This document shows positions 32,137 through 40,983 of a DNA stretch of 53,655 nt, piece after piece; positions within the stretch are counted from its first letter, which is position 1; each line of letters starts with the position of its first letter. The notes beneath the pieces are model-generated. The model saw nothing but the letters and a program-made list of their open reading frames with translations. It had not been told where the DNA came from and made no database searches. The stretch is taken from the NCBI RefSeq assembly GCF_030518235.1, contig NZ_JAULSA010000023.1, forward strand, positions 1 to 53,655. The letters are read 5' to 3'. A program made the position numbers and the translations under genes. This DNA comes from Saccharibacillus sp. CPCC 101409. GTDB lineage: Bacteria; Bacillota; Bacilli; Paenibacillales; Paenibacillaceae.

Positions 32137-33516
32137 GTGCGGCTTCGCCGCGCAGGAGGATTCGAACGCGAATTGCTGTCGCTGGTTATTCCCATAGCTG
32201 CGCAAAACCTGGTTTCGGCAATGGTGATTTCCGCGGATGTGCTCATGATGGGCGGAGTAAGCCAGGAAGCGATGTCGGCCGTATCCCTGGCGGGGCAAAT
32301 TACGTTTGTGCTTACGCTGTTTTACATGGGATTATCGACGGGATCGGGCATACTCGCCGCGCAGTACTGGGGCAAACAAGATTTAGCGACGATACAGCGG
32401 GTGCTGGGCGTCTCCGGTTTGTTTGCGTTCGGGATCTCGGTCTTGTTTTTTGTATGTTCCTTTGTGTTCCCGGAAGTTCTGATGGGGTTTCTGACCGACG
32501 ATCCCGAGTTGATCCGCTTCGGCGTACTGTTTTTGCGGCCTTTATCATTCTCTTATCTATTCATGGGAGCGTCGCAGATGTACCTGACCGTTATGAGAAG
32601 CATGGAAAAAGCGAGTTTTAGCGCCTGGGCCGCTTCCGCGTGTCTGATATTAAATATCGCGCTGAACGCGCTGTGCATCTTTGTCTGGTTCGACTGCAAG
32701 CCGGAGCGGGCCGTCGCGGCCGTTGCAATCGCCACCGTTTGCGCGCGCTTCGTCGAGCTGCTCTGCTGCGCTGCGCATTCGGTCTTCCGCGGCCCAATCC
32801 GCTTTCGATTGCCGCTGCCGGATGCCGCGCATCTGAGTCTGCTCAAAGATTTTCTTCGTTATACGCTGCCTGTACAGGGCAATTATATCGTCTGGGGAGG
32901 AGCTTTGACGGCGACGGCGGCGATAATCGGCCATGTGAGCGCGGATATGGTCGCCGCGAATTCGATTGCGTCGGTCGTCAAAAATCTGGCGATTGTGTTC
33001 TGCGGGGGAATTGCCGGCGGGGGAGCGGTGCTGATCGGCAAGTATCTGGGGAACGGCGATATCGAAAAAGCCCGGGAAGCGGGAACGCGAATACTGAGGT
33101 ACGCGCTGCTTTTCGGCATACTGGCCGGACTGACGATTCTCGCAATCAAGCCTGTGGTGCTGGCAAGCGTTCGTCTGGACCGTGACGCTGCGCGATATTT
33201 GGACGGAATGCTGGAGATCTGCGCTTATTATTGTGTCGCCAAATCTCTGAATACCACGACCATAGGCGGTATCTTCCCGGCCGGAGGAGATGCCAAATTC
33301 GGATTCTGGTGCGACGCCGCGGTCATGTGGGGGATCATGCTGCCGCTGGTCTATGTCTGCGCGTTTGTCTGGAAAGTCCCTCCGATTCCGCTGTATGCCG
33401 CGATCAGCCTGGATGAATGGATCAAGCTTCCGGCGGCCGCAGCGCGGTACAGACAGCGCAGATGGCTGAACAACATCACAAGAAATTTTCATGAGATTCA
33501 AACCGACGAAGGATAA
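32137..33516 (+). CDS. MATE-family multidrug/metabolite efflux protein
   Basis: This is a membrane protein of about 459 aa with some 12 helices in two MATE repeats. Family features include LSLVIPIAAQNLVSAMV, GILAAQYWGKQDLATIQRVLG and the mirrored VLIGKYLGNGDIEKAREAG. It exports cations or organic compounds using Na+ or H+. The GTG at 32137 is the first standard start. However, the strong AAAGGAGGAGGG (32105-32116) is 21 bases from it and ideally spaced for an in-frame CTG at 32122, which would add LLKRI, similar to relatives as I recall them. The next gene begins 16 bases after the stop. Confidence 0.88.
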   Translation: MRLRRAGGFERELLSLVIPIAAQNLVSAMVISADVLMMGGVSQEAMSAVSLAGQITFVLTLFYMGLSTGSGILAAQYWGKQDLATIQRVLGVSGLFAFGISVLFFVCSFVFPEVLMGFLTDDPELIRFGVLFLRPLSFSYLFMGASQMYLTVMRSMEKASFSAWAASACLILNIALNALCIFVWFDCKPERAVAAVAIATVCARFVELLCCAAHSVFRGPIRFRLPLPDAAHLSLLKDFLRYTLPVQGNYIVWGGALTATAAIIGHVSADMVAANSIASVVKNLAIVFCGGIAGGGAVLIGKYLGNGDIEKAREAGTRILRYALLFGILAGLTILAIKPVVLASVRLDRDAARYLDGMLEICAYYCVAKSLNTTTIGGIFPAGGDAKFGFWCDAAVMWGIMLPLVYVCAFVWKVPPIPLYAAISLDEWIKLPAAAARYRQRRWLNNITRNFHEIQTDEG

Positions 33517-33532
33517 AAGGAGGCGGAAAACG

Positions 33533-34162
33533 ATGAATATTCGGGAACGCATGGCCGCGCGCCAATTATTTACGGACCACGACGAGAACTATCCGCAGGA
33601 AGCCGCCGAACTTGCCCGTGCGCGCCAGCGCGGCAAAGCTCTATGTCACGAAATCAACCGCCTGCACCCCGACCGATTGCAGGAACGCCTCGATCTGATG
33701 AAGCAGCTGTTCGGCAGAATGGGGGAGAACGTTTGGCTGGAGCCGCCGATCCGCATGTCTTACGGTTCCAATACGACGGTGGGCGACAACGTCTATATCA
33801 ACTTCAATCTGACGATTGTGGACGATTACCTCGTTACGATCGGCAGCGATGTTATGTTCGGTCCGAATGTGACCATTGCCGTAACCGCTCACCCCGTGCA
33901 TGCCGAAATGCGCAGGCAAGGAGGAATGTACGCGCTCCCGGTTGTGATCGAAGACGGAGCGTGGATCGGGAGCGGAGCGATTATTCTGCCGGGCGTTACG
34001 GTCGGCGCGGGAAGCGTAGTGGGAGCCGGCAGCGTCGTGACCCGGGACGTCCCGGCCCATACGATTGCCGCCGGCAATCCGTGCAGGGTGCTGCGCTCCG
34101 TAACCGAGCGGGACCGGGACTATTACTACAAAGATATGCGTTTCGACGAAGTGGATTGGTAA
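33533..34162 (+). CDS. Galactoside/maltose O-acetyltransferase (LacA-like hexapeptide protein)
   Basis: The 209-aa protein has an N-terminal helical cap (about 1-60) and a left-handed beta-helix of hexapeptide repeats (ends with IEDGAWIGSGAIILPGVTVG, VVGAGSVVTRDVP). The catalytic His is in VTAHPVHAEMR, as in LacA. It transfers acetyl from acetyl-CoA to a sugar hydroxyl. AAAAGGAGG at 33516-33524 supports the ATG at 33533 over an earlier in-frame ATG inside the MATE gene. It is co-transcribed with the MATE exporter; acetylation followed by export of a sugar derivative is possible but not shown. Confidence 0.9.
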   Translation: MNIRERMAARQLFTDHDENYPQEAAELARARQRGKALCHEINRLHPDRLQERLDLMKQLFGRMGENVWLEPPIRMSYGSNTTVGDNVYINFNLTIVDDYLVTIGSDVMFGPNVTIAVTAHPVHAEMRRQGGMYALPVVIEDGAWIGSGAIILPGVTVGAGSVVGAGSVVTRDVPAHTIAAGNPCRVLRSVTERDRDYYYKDMRFDEVDW

Positions 34163-34192
34163 CAAAGCAGGAAGTACCGGTCCGGTTCGCGA

Positions 34193-34231
34193 AAAAAACA
34201 GCGGCGCGTTTGATATACGCCGCTGTTTTTT
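34193..34231 (+). terminator. Terminator after the acetyltransferase
   Basis: AAACAGCGGCG pairs with CGCCGCTGTTT (to about 34228), followed by T residues. Confidence 0.85.
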
Positions 34232-34271
34232 GTCTGCCGACTCAAAAAAAGTACATGTCGGGAGACCTGCG

Positions 34272-34397
34272 ATGAAAGAAGAACGCATACTCGGCGGCAT
34301 ATTGTTTCACCCTCGGGGCGAAGGTCCGTCCGATATTGATACAACCATAGCTGATTTTGGAAGAGGAATAGCGGCAAACCCATTATCCTGGATGTAA
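34272..34397 (+). CDS. Possible 41-aa peptide
   Basis: A 41-codon frame starts with ATG at 34272, 7 bases after GGGAG, and ends at TAA 34395. The peptide begins MKEERILGGILFHP and has no clear domain. It lies in the spacer between the acetyltransferase terminator and a second small ORF. Only the ribosome site supports it. Confidence 0.35.
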   Translation: MKEERILGGILFHPRGEGPSDIDTTIADFGRGIAANPLSWM

Positions 34398-34426
34398 ACG
34401 AATTTACTTTCAGGAGGCCGCCTATT

Positions 34427-34594
34427 ATGCTGGAATTTATTTTGCTTATTTTGCTTTTTTGCGTCGTCTGCGGAGTTGTATATATCGTTTCGTATTCCGG
34501 GCGCGTGCAGCGTATCGCCGCAACCCAGGAAAAGAAATTTGCCGAGCGCTTTAATCGGGAGACGGCCGACGGCCCGTCCGAAGATCGGGATTAA
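34427..34594 (+). CDS. Small single-pass membrane protein (55 aa)
   Basis: ATG at 34427 follows AGGAGG (34412-34417). The 55-aa product begins MLEFILLILLFCVVCGVV, one hydrophobic helix of about 20 residues with two Cys, then a charged tail rich in Arg, Glu and Asp. It is probably a membrane micro-protein with a cytoplasmic tail. Its stop overlaps the stop of the convergent AraC gene. No family is recognised. Confidence 0.6.
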   Translation: MLEFILLILLFCVVCGVVYIVSYSGRVQRIAATQEKKFAERFNRETADGPSEDRD

Positions 34595-35478
34595 GCGGAC
34601 GAACCACCGGACTGTTTGCGGAAATCCTGCGGGGACAGCCCGATTTGTTTGCGGAAAACGGAAGAAAAATAACTCGACGTTTGAAACCCGCACGCCAGCG
34701 CAATCTCCGACACGGGACGGGCGGTTTCTTTGAGCATCTCGCAGCTTTTCTGAATCCGGTACCGGATCAGGTAATTGTTCGGCGACTCGCCGATATGCTG
34801 TTTGAAAAGTTCGCTGCACCGGCTGCGGCAAACGGGGCCTGAGGCCGCGATCTCGTCCACCGTCAGTTTAGATTCGTAACATTGATGAATACGATGCGTC
34901 ATCCGACGGATCAGCATCCATGCGTGCTCGTCGCCGCCGCTTTGCTGCTCGCGATGAAGGTGCGCCGAGACCGAAGCGCACAAAGAAGCGGTTTGCGACA
35001 GCAGAAGCAGCAGATTGTCCGTTCCGCCGTGCATTTCGCGGTACAGCGCATCGAGCGAGGACAAAACGTCCCGCTGCCAGGGAACGCTGTCCGACAATGT
35101 CAGAAAATCGGCGGCGGAAGGTCCGAATTTTTCTTCAAGATAGGCTTTACCCGCAAGCGTTTCCGCGCCGAGCAGAACGGGATGAACCGCGACTACGATA
35201 AAGCAGCAGTCCGTTTCGGTCGAAGAAAAGCCGTAGTGCAGCCGTTTGCTGTTTACGAAAATGCCGTCTCCCTGCTTCATATGAACAGTCTGCCCGTGGA
35301 TAAAATAGTCCATGGCTCCGTCCAGAACCAAAATAAATTCTACGTCGGGGTGCCAGTGATAAGCGGCGGCATAGCGGTCGAACTGATGCAGCCAGCCTTT
35401 GCGGACATACAGCGGAAAGTTCGGCAGATTATAATTCAATCGTTCCGAGAGATCGGAAAATACTTCAAGCGCCATCAT
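34591..35478 (-). CDS. AraC-family transcription regulator
   Basis: The 295-aa protein has an N-terminal cupin-like sensing domain (about 25-170; YHWHPDVEFILVLDGAMDYF, VHMKQGDGIFVNSKRLHY). The C-terminal AraC DNA-binding domain has two helix-turn-helix parts (LTVDEIAASGPVCRSRCSEL and ETARPVSEIALACGFQTSSY, then RKQIGLSPQDFRKQ). GAGGGGA lies before the ATG at 35478 on the minus strand. It is divergent from the UbiD-family gene, with 187 bp between the starts, so it may regulate that gene or itself. The ligand is unknown. Confidence 0.9.
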   Translation of the reverse strand: MMALEVFSDLSERLNYNLPNFPLYVRKGWLHQFDRYAAAYHWHPDVEFILVLDGAMDYFIHGQTVHMKQGDGIFVNSKRLHYGFSSTETDCCFIVVAVHPVLLGAETLAGKAYLEEKFGPSAADFLTLSDSVPWQRDVLSSLDALYREMHGGTDNLLLLLSQTASLCASVSAHLHREQQSGGDEHAWMLIRRMTHRIHQCYESKLTVDEIAASGPVCRSRCSELFKQHIGESPNNYLIRYRIQKSCEMLKETARPVSEIALACGFQTSSYFSSVFRKQIGLSPQDFRKQSGGSSA

Positions 35479-35588
35479 CGCAATCCCCTCTGTTTCTTAT
35501 CGAATCTTCAACCTAATCATAGGCCACAATCCAAAGTTCTTCAAACGTCGCGTACCCGAATCCCCGCGCCGCCGTTCTTTCGTTTGCA

Positions 35589-35618
35589 TTGGCGCCGCCC
35601 GGCGGCATCATGTAAAAT
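35589..35618 (+). promoter_or_regulatory. Promoter candidate of the UbiD-family gene
   Basis: TTGGCG (35589-35594), an 18-bp spacer and TAAAAT (35613-35618). Just downstream is a tandem 9-bp repeat, GAGGATAAC twice (about 35622-35639). Confidence 0.45.
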
Positions 35619-35665
35619 AGGGAGGATAACGAGGATAACGCCAACCGGAAGAGGAGCCAGTACGC

Positions 35666-37510
35666 ATGAGATATCGCAGTATGCAGGAATGTGTCGCCGA
35701 TCTGGAGAAAAACGGGCATCTGGTCCGTATCACGGAAGAAGTCGATCCGGAGCTGGAGATGGCCGCGATCCATTTGAGAACGTTCGAGGCCGAAGGGCCC
35801 GCTTTATATTTTGAAAACGTCAAAGGCTCGAAGTACGGCGCCGTTTCGAATCTGTTCGGCACGGTCGAGCGCAGCAAATTTATTTTCCGCGATACGTGGG
35901 AGTCGACGCAGGAAGTGATCGGTCTGCGTAACGATCCGATGCAGGCGCTCAAACATCCGTTTCGCTATGTCGGCACGGGGCTTGCGGCGCGCAAAGCGCT
36001 GCCGATCAAGAAATCGGGCCTGCCTGCCGGCTTCGAAGAAATCCGCATCTCCGACCTGCCGATGGTCAAAAGCTGGCCCAAAGACGGCGGAGCGTTTGTC
36101 ACGCTGCCGCAGGTGTACAGCGAAGACCCGGACAAGCCGGGCGTCATGAACGCCAATCTGGGCATGTACCGCATGCAGCTGAGCGGCAACGAATACGAGC
36201 AGGACCGCGAAGTCGGCCTGCATTACCAGATCCACCGCGGCATCGGCGTGCACCAGGCCAAAGCCGCCAAGCGCGGACAGCCGCTCAAAGTCAGCTGTTT
36301 TATCGGCGGCCCGCCCGCCCATACGCTGTCGGCGGTTATGCCGCTGCCGGAAGGATTGAGCGAGCTGATCTTCGCCGGACTGCTGGCGGGGCGGCATTTC
36401 CGCTACAGCTACGCGGACGGCTACTGCGTCAGCCACGACGCCGATTTCGTCATCACCGGCGAGATCTACCCGGACGAAACCAAGCCGGAAGGGCCGTTCG
36501 GCGACCATCTGGGCTATTACAGCCTGGTGCACGAATTTCCCGTGATGAGGGTGCACAAAGTCTATGCGCGCAAAGGCGCGCTGTTCCCGTTCACCGTCGT
36601 GGGACGTCCTCCGCAGGAAGATACCGCGTTCGGCGCGCTGATCCACGAGCTGACCGGCGGAGCGGTCAAGCAGGAGATTCCGGGCGTGAAAGAAGTGCAC
36701 GCCGTCGACGCGGCGGGCGTGCACCCGCTGCTGCTGGCCGTCGGCAGCGAGCGCTATACGCCGTACCGGGCGGTCAAGCGTCCGGCGGAGCTGCTGACGA
36801 TCGCCAACCGGATTCTCGGCACGGGGCAGCTCAGTCTGGCCAAATATTTGTGGATCACCGCCGAAGACGACGGACCGGTCGACGCGCACGATATCGCCGG
36901 ATTGTTCACGCATATTCTGGAGCGGATCGATCTGCGGCGCGATCTGCATTTCCAGACCAATACGACGATCGACACGCTCGATTACTCCGGCACCGGCCTC
37001 AACAGCGGCAGCAAAGTGATCTTCGCCGCGGTCGGCAAACCGGCGCGCACGCTGTCCGCGGACGTTCCGGCGGGGCTGACGCAGCTGCCAGACGGCTTCG
37101 GCGCTCCGGCGATGGCGCTGCCCGGCATCGCTCTGCTGGAGGGGCCGGCATTTACGAACTATGCCCGCGCGGCGGAAGAGATCGGCGAATTGTCGGCGGC
37201 GCTCGCGCGGCAGGGTTCTCTGGACGGCTGCCCGCTGATCGTGCTGTGCGACGACAGTTCGTTTATGAGCGCCGCGTTCGACAACTTCCTGTGGGCGGCG
37301 TTTACCCGCAGCAATCCGTCGCACGATATCCACGGTGTAAACGCGTCCGTGGAATATAAGCACTGGGGCTGCGACAATATCATTATCGACGCGCGGACCA
37401 AGCCGCATCAGGCGCCGGCGCTTGTCCCCGATCCGGAAGTCGCGGAGCATATCGGCCGATTGTTCGCGCCGGGCGGCAGCCTGGAAAAGGTGGGGCGGCC
37501 GGTAAGATAA
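35666..37510 (+). CDS. UbiD-family decarboxylase, long form
   Basis: The 614-aa protein is of the prenylated-FMN-dependent UbiD family, which (de)carboxylates aromatic or unsaturated acids. The conserved KPEGPFGDHLGYYS carries the active-site Glu (about 274), and RGIGVHQAKAAKRGQPLKV and VIGRPPQEDT-like (VVGRPPQEDTAFG) segments are present. It is about 110 aa longer than E. coli UbiD, with an added C-terminal region. I recall this long type from Bacteroidetes and Paenibacillus. No ubiX-like prFMN synthase is in the window. GAGGAG precedes the ATG. The substrate is unknown. Confidence 0.88.
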   Translation: MRYRSMQECVADLEKNGHLVRITEEVDPELEMAAIHLRTFEAEGPALYFENVKGSKYGAVSNLFGTVERSKFIFRDTWESTQEVIGLRNDPMQALKHPFRYVGTGLAARKALPIKKSGLPAGFEEIRISDLPMVKSWPKDGGAFVTLPQVYSEDPDKPGVMNANLGMYRMQLSGNEYEQDREVGLHYQIHRGIGVHQAKAAKRGQPLKVSCFIGGPPAHTLSAVMPLPEGLSELIFAGLLAGRHFRYSYADGYCVSHDADFVITGEIYPDETKPEGPFGDHLGYYSLVHEFPVMRVHKVYARKGALFPFTVVGRPPQEDTAFGALIHELTGGAVKQEIPGVKEVHAVDAAGVHPLLLAVGSERYTPYRAVKRPAELLTIANRILGTGQLSLAKYLWITAEDDGPVDAHDIAGLFTHILERIDLRRDLHFQTNTTIDTLDYSGTGLNSGSKVIFAAVGKPARTLSADVPAGLTQLPDGFGAPAMALPGIALLEGPAFTNYARAAEEIGELSAALARQGSLDGCPLIVLCDDSSFMSAAFDNFLWAAFTRSNPSHDIHGVNASVEYKHWGCDNIIIDARTKPHQAPALVPDPEVAEHIGRLFAPGGSLEKVGRPVR

Positions 37511-37589
37511 CGTTCGCTTCGCCGCATAAAAAGGCTGCGGTACGCTTCGACAGATAAGCCGGACATCGGATGAAATCATTTGTTTTCAG

Positions 37590-37633
37590 CCCGTATCCTT
37601 TCCGTTTACAACGGTAAAGAATACGGGTTTTTT
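37590..37633 (+). terminator. Terminator after the UbiD-family gene
   Basis: CCCGTATCCTTTCCGT (from 37590) pairs with ACGGTAAAGAATACGGG (to 37627) with few mismatches, followed by six T. Confidence 0.85.
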
Positions 37634-37709
37634 CGCGTTGACGCTTTATCGTTTTAACTCGATTAGTTTTCTTCTATATATGTATAGAAAACGTCTATTA
37701 GCAAAAGCG

Positions 37710-37738
37710 TTGACCGCTTTTCGGGAGAGTGATAAGCT
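37710..37738 (+). promoter_or_regulatory. Promoter candidate of the LLM-ABC-LLM unit
   Basis: TTGACC (37710-37715), a 17-bp spacer and TAAGCT (37733-37738). The leader to the first gene is about 80 nt. A second, weaker TTGACG lies at 37637-37642. Confidence 0.45.
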
Positions 37739-37756
37739 TCTTTTCAACGCTAAAGC

Positions 37757-37776
37757 ATACCAAGTTCATCGGAATT
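37757..37776. promoter_or_regulatory. CymR-like operator candidate
   Basis: ATACC, 10 bp, GGAAT(T) placed just downstream of the predicted start. It resembles, from memory, the Bacillus CymR box for sulfur-responsive repression (half-sites with CC and GGAATT). The motif is short, so this is tentative. Confidence 0.3.
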
Positions 37777-37824
37777 GTTGTTTTAAAGTTGAGGCAAATC
37801 GAGTCGAAGAGAGGCGGAGAGAAA

Positions 37825-39174
37825 ATGGCGAACAAACGGAGTCTGAAATTCGGTGCATTGATTCATGGAGTAGGGGGCAGCGTCACAGGCTGGAGACATC
37901 CGGAGGTTCAGAGCGACGCCGGCGTCAACTTCGAATTCTACAAGCGTCAGGCGCGCACCGCCGAGGAAGGCAAGTTCGATCTGATCTTTATCGCCGACGG
38001 ACTGTACATCAACGAGAAGTCGATTCCGCATTTTCTCAACCGGTTCGAACCGCTGACTATCCTGTCGGCGCTGGCCGCGGCTACGGAGCGGATCGGCCTG
38101 GTCGGCACATTGTCGACGTCGTACAGCGAACCGTTTACGGTCGCCCGGCAGTTCGGTTCGCTCGATCAGATCAGCGGAGGCCGCGCCGGCTGGAACGTCG
38201 TCACTTCGCCGCTCGAAGGCACTGCCCGCAACCATATTACCCGGCCGCATCCGGCGCACGCCGAGCGCTACCGGATCGCCGAAGAACATCTGGACGTGGT
38301 GCGCGGACTGTGGGATTCGTGGGAAGACGACGCGTTTGTGCGCGACAAGGAATCGGGCGTCTTTTTCGATCCGGACAAGCTGCACCGCCTCAATCATAAA
38401 GGACACTATTTCTCGGTCGAAGGCCCGCTGAATATTTCCCGTTCGAAGCAGGGGCAGCCCGTGGTGTTCCAGGCGGGATCGTCGGAAGACGGCAAGAGCC
38501 TGGCGGCACGCTCGGCGGACGCCGTATTTACCGGACACGAGAAGATCGAAGACGCGCAGGAATTCTACCGGGACGTGAAAAGCCGGGCGGCGGCCAACGG
38601 ACGCGGAGCGGACGAGATCGTCATTCTGCCGGGCATCAACCCGATCGTCGGACGCACCCGGGAAGAAGCGGAACACAAATACGAAGAAATCGCGTCGCTG
38701 GTCACGATCGAGAAAGCGCTGGAATATCTGGGACGCTTTTTCGACCATCACGATTTCTCGCAGTATCCGCTCGACGAAGCGTTCCCGGACCTCGGCGATC
38801 TCGGCAGCAATACGTTCAAAAGCGGCACGGACAAGATCAAGCGCGACGCGCGGGAACAAAATCTGACGCTGCGCCAGGTGGCCCTGCGCTCGGCGACGCC
38901 GAAAACGTCGTTTATCGGCACGGCGGAAGAAGTGGCGGACCGGATTCAGGAGTGGTTCGAAGCGGAAGCGGCCGACGGATTCATTATTCACACGGACGTG
39001 CCGTCGGGACTGCGCGACTTTGTCGAGCAGGTCGTTCCGATCCTTCAGCAGCGCGGCCTGTACCGGCTGGATTACGAATCGGATACGCTGCGGGGCAACC
39101 TGGGACTGCCGATTCCGGAGAACCGGTATACGGCGGAGCGCCGTCGGGCGGTCGAAGTGAGCACGGGAGATTGA
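37825..39174 (+). CDS. LLM-class flavin-dependent monooxygenase (NtaA/SnaA/DszA type)
   Basis: The 449-aa protein is a TIM-barrel monooxygenase using reduced FMN and O2. Typical NtaA/DszA segments are [35 protein letters not shown] and [23 protein letters not shown]. Relatives oxidise nitrilotriacetate, sulfones or other organic molecules. AGAGGCGGAGAG precedes the ATG at 37825. It heads a seven-gene unit that also encodes an ABC importer and an SsuE-like reductase able to supply FMNH2, so it probably oxidises the imported compound. Confidence 0.9.
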   Translation: MANKRSLKFGALIHGVGGSVTGWRHPEVQSDAGVNFEFYKRQARTAEEGKFDLIFIADGLYINEKSIPHFLNRFEPLTILSALAAATERIGLVGTLSTSYSEPFTVARQFGSLDQISGGRAGWNVVTSPLEGTARNHITRPHPAHAERYRIAEEHLDVVRGLWDSWEDDAFVRDKESGVFFDPDKLHRLNHKGHYFSVEGPLNISRSKQGQPVVFQAGSSEDGKSLAARSADAVFTGHEKIEDAQEFYRDVKSRAAANGRGADEIVILPGINPIVGRTREEAEHKYEEIASLVTIEKALEYLGRFFDHHDFSQYPLDEAFPDLGDLGSNTFKSGTDKIKRDAREQNLTLRQVALRSATPKTSFIGTAEEVADRIQEWFEAEAADGFIIHTDVPSGLRDFVEQVVPILQQRGLYRLDYESDTLRGNLGLPIPENRYTAERRRAVEVSTGD

Positions 39175-39259
39175 GCGGCCGGAAGCCTATAGACCATGTC
39201 GAAGCGGTCGAAGATCGGCGTCGGTAAATTAAGCTACATATAAAAGGGGGCCTGCCGTG

Positions 39260-40942
39260 ATGTTCGGCATACAAGGTGGAAAGCAAAACGCAGAACAAAA
39301 GAAAAAAAGCCGTGCGGTTTATCCGCTTGCGGCGCTTGCGCTGGCCGTCGCGACGGCATTGTCGGGCTGCGGCGCGGCAGCCGAAGGAGGAACCGCGCAG
39401 GCGGCTCCGGGCGGCGCGCAGACGTCGGCTCCCGTTCAGGGCGGCGAGCTGACCTACGCGCTGGCGACGTCGCCGGATACGCTCGATCCGCGGCGCAGCG
39501 GACTGGCGGTGTCGGTCCGCGTATTCAGCGCGCTGTACGATACGCTGCTGGTGCGTCGGCAGGACGGTTCGCTCGCTCCGTCGCTGGCGACGGAATGGGA
39601 AGCGTCCGGCGACGGACTGAGCTATACGCTCAAGCTGAGACAGGACGTGAAGTTCCAGGACGGCACGCCGTTCAACGCGGAAGCGGTCAAATACAATTTC
39701 GACAGCATTATCGATCCCGATACCAAAGCGGCCAACGCGCTGGCGCTGCTGCGCCCCTACAAATCGTCGGAGGTGGTGGACGAGTACACGATCAAGCTCA
39801 ATCTGGAAACGCCGTCGCAGGCTTTTCTCGGCAACCTGAGCCAGGGCATGCTGAGCATCGTATCAGAGGCGGCGGCCAAAGCGGAAGGCGAAGATTACGG
39901 CAAAAAGCCTGTCGGCACCGGCCCGTTCAAGTTTGCGAGCTGGACCGAGAACGCGGAGATCAAGCTGACGAAGAACCCCGATTACGCCTGGGGCTCCGCC
40001 GAAGCGAAAAATACCGGAGCGGCGTATCTCGACGCGCTGACGTTCAAGATCGTGCCGGAAGAAGCGACGCGGATCGGCGGCGTGCAGAGCGGGCAGGTGC
40101 TCGCTGCGGAGACGGTGCCGCCGCAGAACGTGGTCGCGCTGCAAAGCGATCCGAACGCGCAGCTGCTCCAGACGAATACCATCGGCTTCCCGTATACGCT
40201 CTTTTTCAACCTGGAGCATAAACCGTGGGACGAGCTGAAAGCGCGTCAGGCCGTCCAGTACGCGGTCGATATCGACGCGATCGTCAAAACGCTGTATCTG
40301 GGCACGTACGAACGGGCCTGGTCGTCGGTCACGCCGGGCATTCTGGGATACGACGAATCGCTCGAAGGCAAGCTCAAACCCGATCCGGCCAAAGCCAACG
40401 CGCTGCTGGACGAACTGGGCTGGACGAAGGGGGCCGACGGCATCCGCGTCAAAGACGGCAAAAAGCTGACGCTGCACTACGTCGACGGTTCGCCGAACCG
40501 CGAGAAGCGCAACGATATCGCCGCGATGATCCGCGAGCAGCTCAAAGCGGTCGGCATCGAAACGGAAGTGGAGATCACACAGGACGTCGCCACGGTCGTG
40601 TACCAGAACTGGGACTACGATCTGTACGGAAACAGCCAGGTTAACTCCGATCCGCACGGACTGACTTCGTTCTACCACTCGACCAAGGAAGGCGACCGGC
40701 GCACGCTGTCCGGGCTGTCCGATCCGGAAGTCGACAAATGGCTGGAAGAAGGCGCGGTCGAAAAAGACGAAGCCAAGCGGGCCGAGATCTACAAAAAGGT
40801 CCAGCAATACATCAGCGATCAGGCGCTGATTCTGCCGATTTACGTGTTCCCGTATACGGTGGCGGCGGGCAAGTCGGTTCAAGGCCTGGCATTCGATCCG
40901 TTCGGCTATCCGATCTTTAACGACGTGTATCTGCAAAAATAA
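39260..40942 (+). CDS. ABC transporter substrate-binding lipoprotein (family 5)
   Basis: The 560-aa lipoprotein has a long positively charged N-terminus, hydrophobic core and lipobox ALSGC (Cys37), then a family 5 binding domain (LTYALATSPDTLDPRRSGLA; YTLKLRQDVKFQDGTPFNAE; GTGPFKFASWTENAEI). Family 5 proteins bind peptides, nickel complexes, glutathione or other small molecules. The context with two monooxygenases points to a small organic substrate. The ATG at 39260 is spaced 9 bases from GGGGG; a GTG just before is also in frame. Confidence 0.92.
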   Translation: MFGIQGGKQNAEQKKKSRAVYPLAALALAVATALSGCGAAAEGGTAQAAPGGAQTSAPVQGGELTYALATSPDTLDPRRSGLAVSVRVFSALYDTLLVRRQDGSLAPSLATEWEASGDGLSYTLKLRQDVKFQDGTPFNAEAVKYNFDSIIDPDTKAANALALLRPYKSSEVVDEYTIKLNLETPSQAFLGNLSQGMLSIVSEAAAKAEGEDYGKKPVGTGPFKFASWTENAEIKLTKNPDYAWGSAEAKNTGAAYLDALTFKIVPEEATRIGGVQSGQVLAAETVPPQNVVALQSDPNAQLLQTNTIGFPYTLFFNLEHKPWDELKARQAVQYAVDIDAIVKTLYLGTYERAWSSVTPGILGYDESLEGKLKPDPAKANALLDELGWTKGADGIRVKDGKKLTLHYVDGSPNREKRNDIAAMIREQLKAVGIETEVEITQDVATVVYQNWDYDLYGNSQVNSDPHGLTSFYHSTKEGDRRTLSGLSDPEVDKWLEEGAVEKDEAKRAEIYKKVQQYISDQALILPIYVFPYTVAAGKSVQGLAFDPFGYPIFNDVYLQK

Positions 40943-40983
40943 ATCGCGGGCCGGGATCGGGGCGGCGAAAGGAGGAAAGATTC

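Noticed and set aside
35622..35639. Tandem GAGGATAAC repeat before the UbiD gene as an operator
   Set aside because: Two copies of 9 bp in a purine-rich leader are weak evidence; noted only as context of the promoter.
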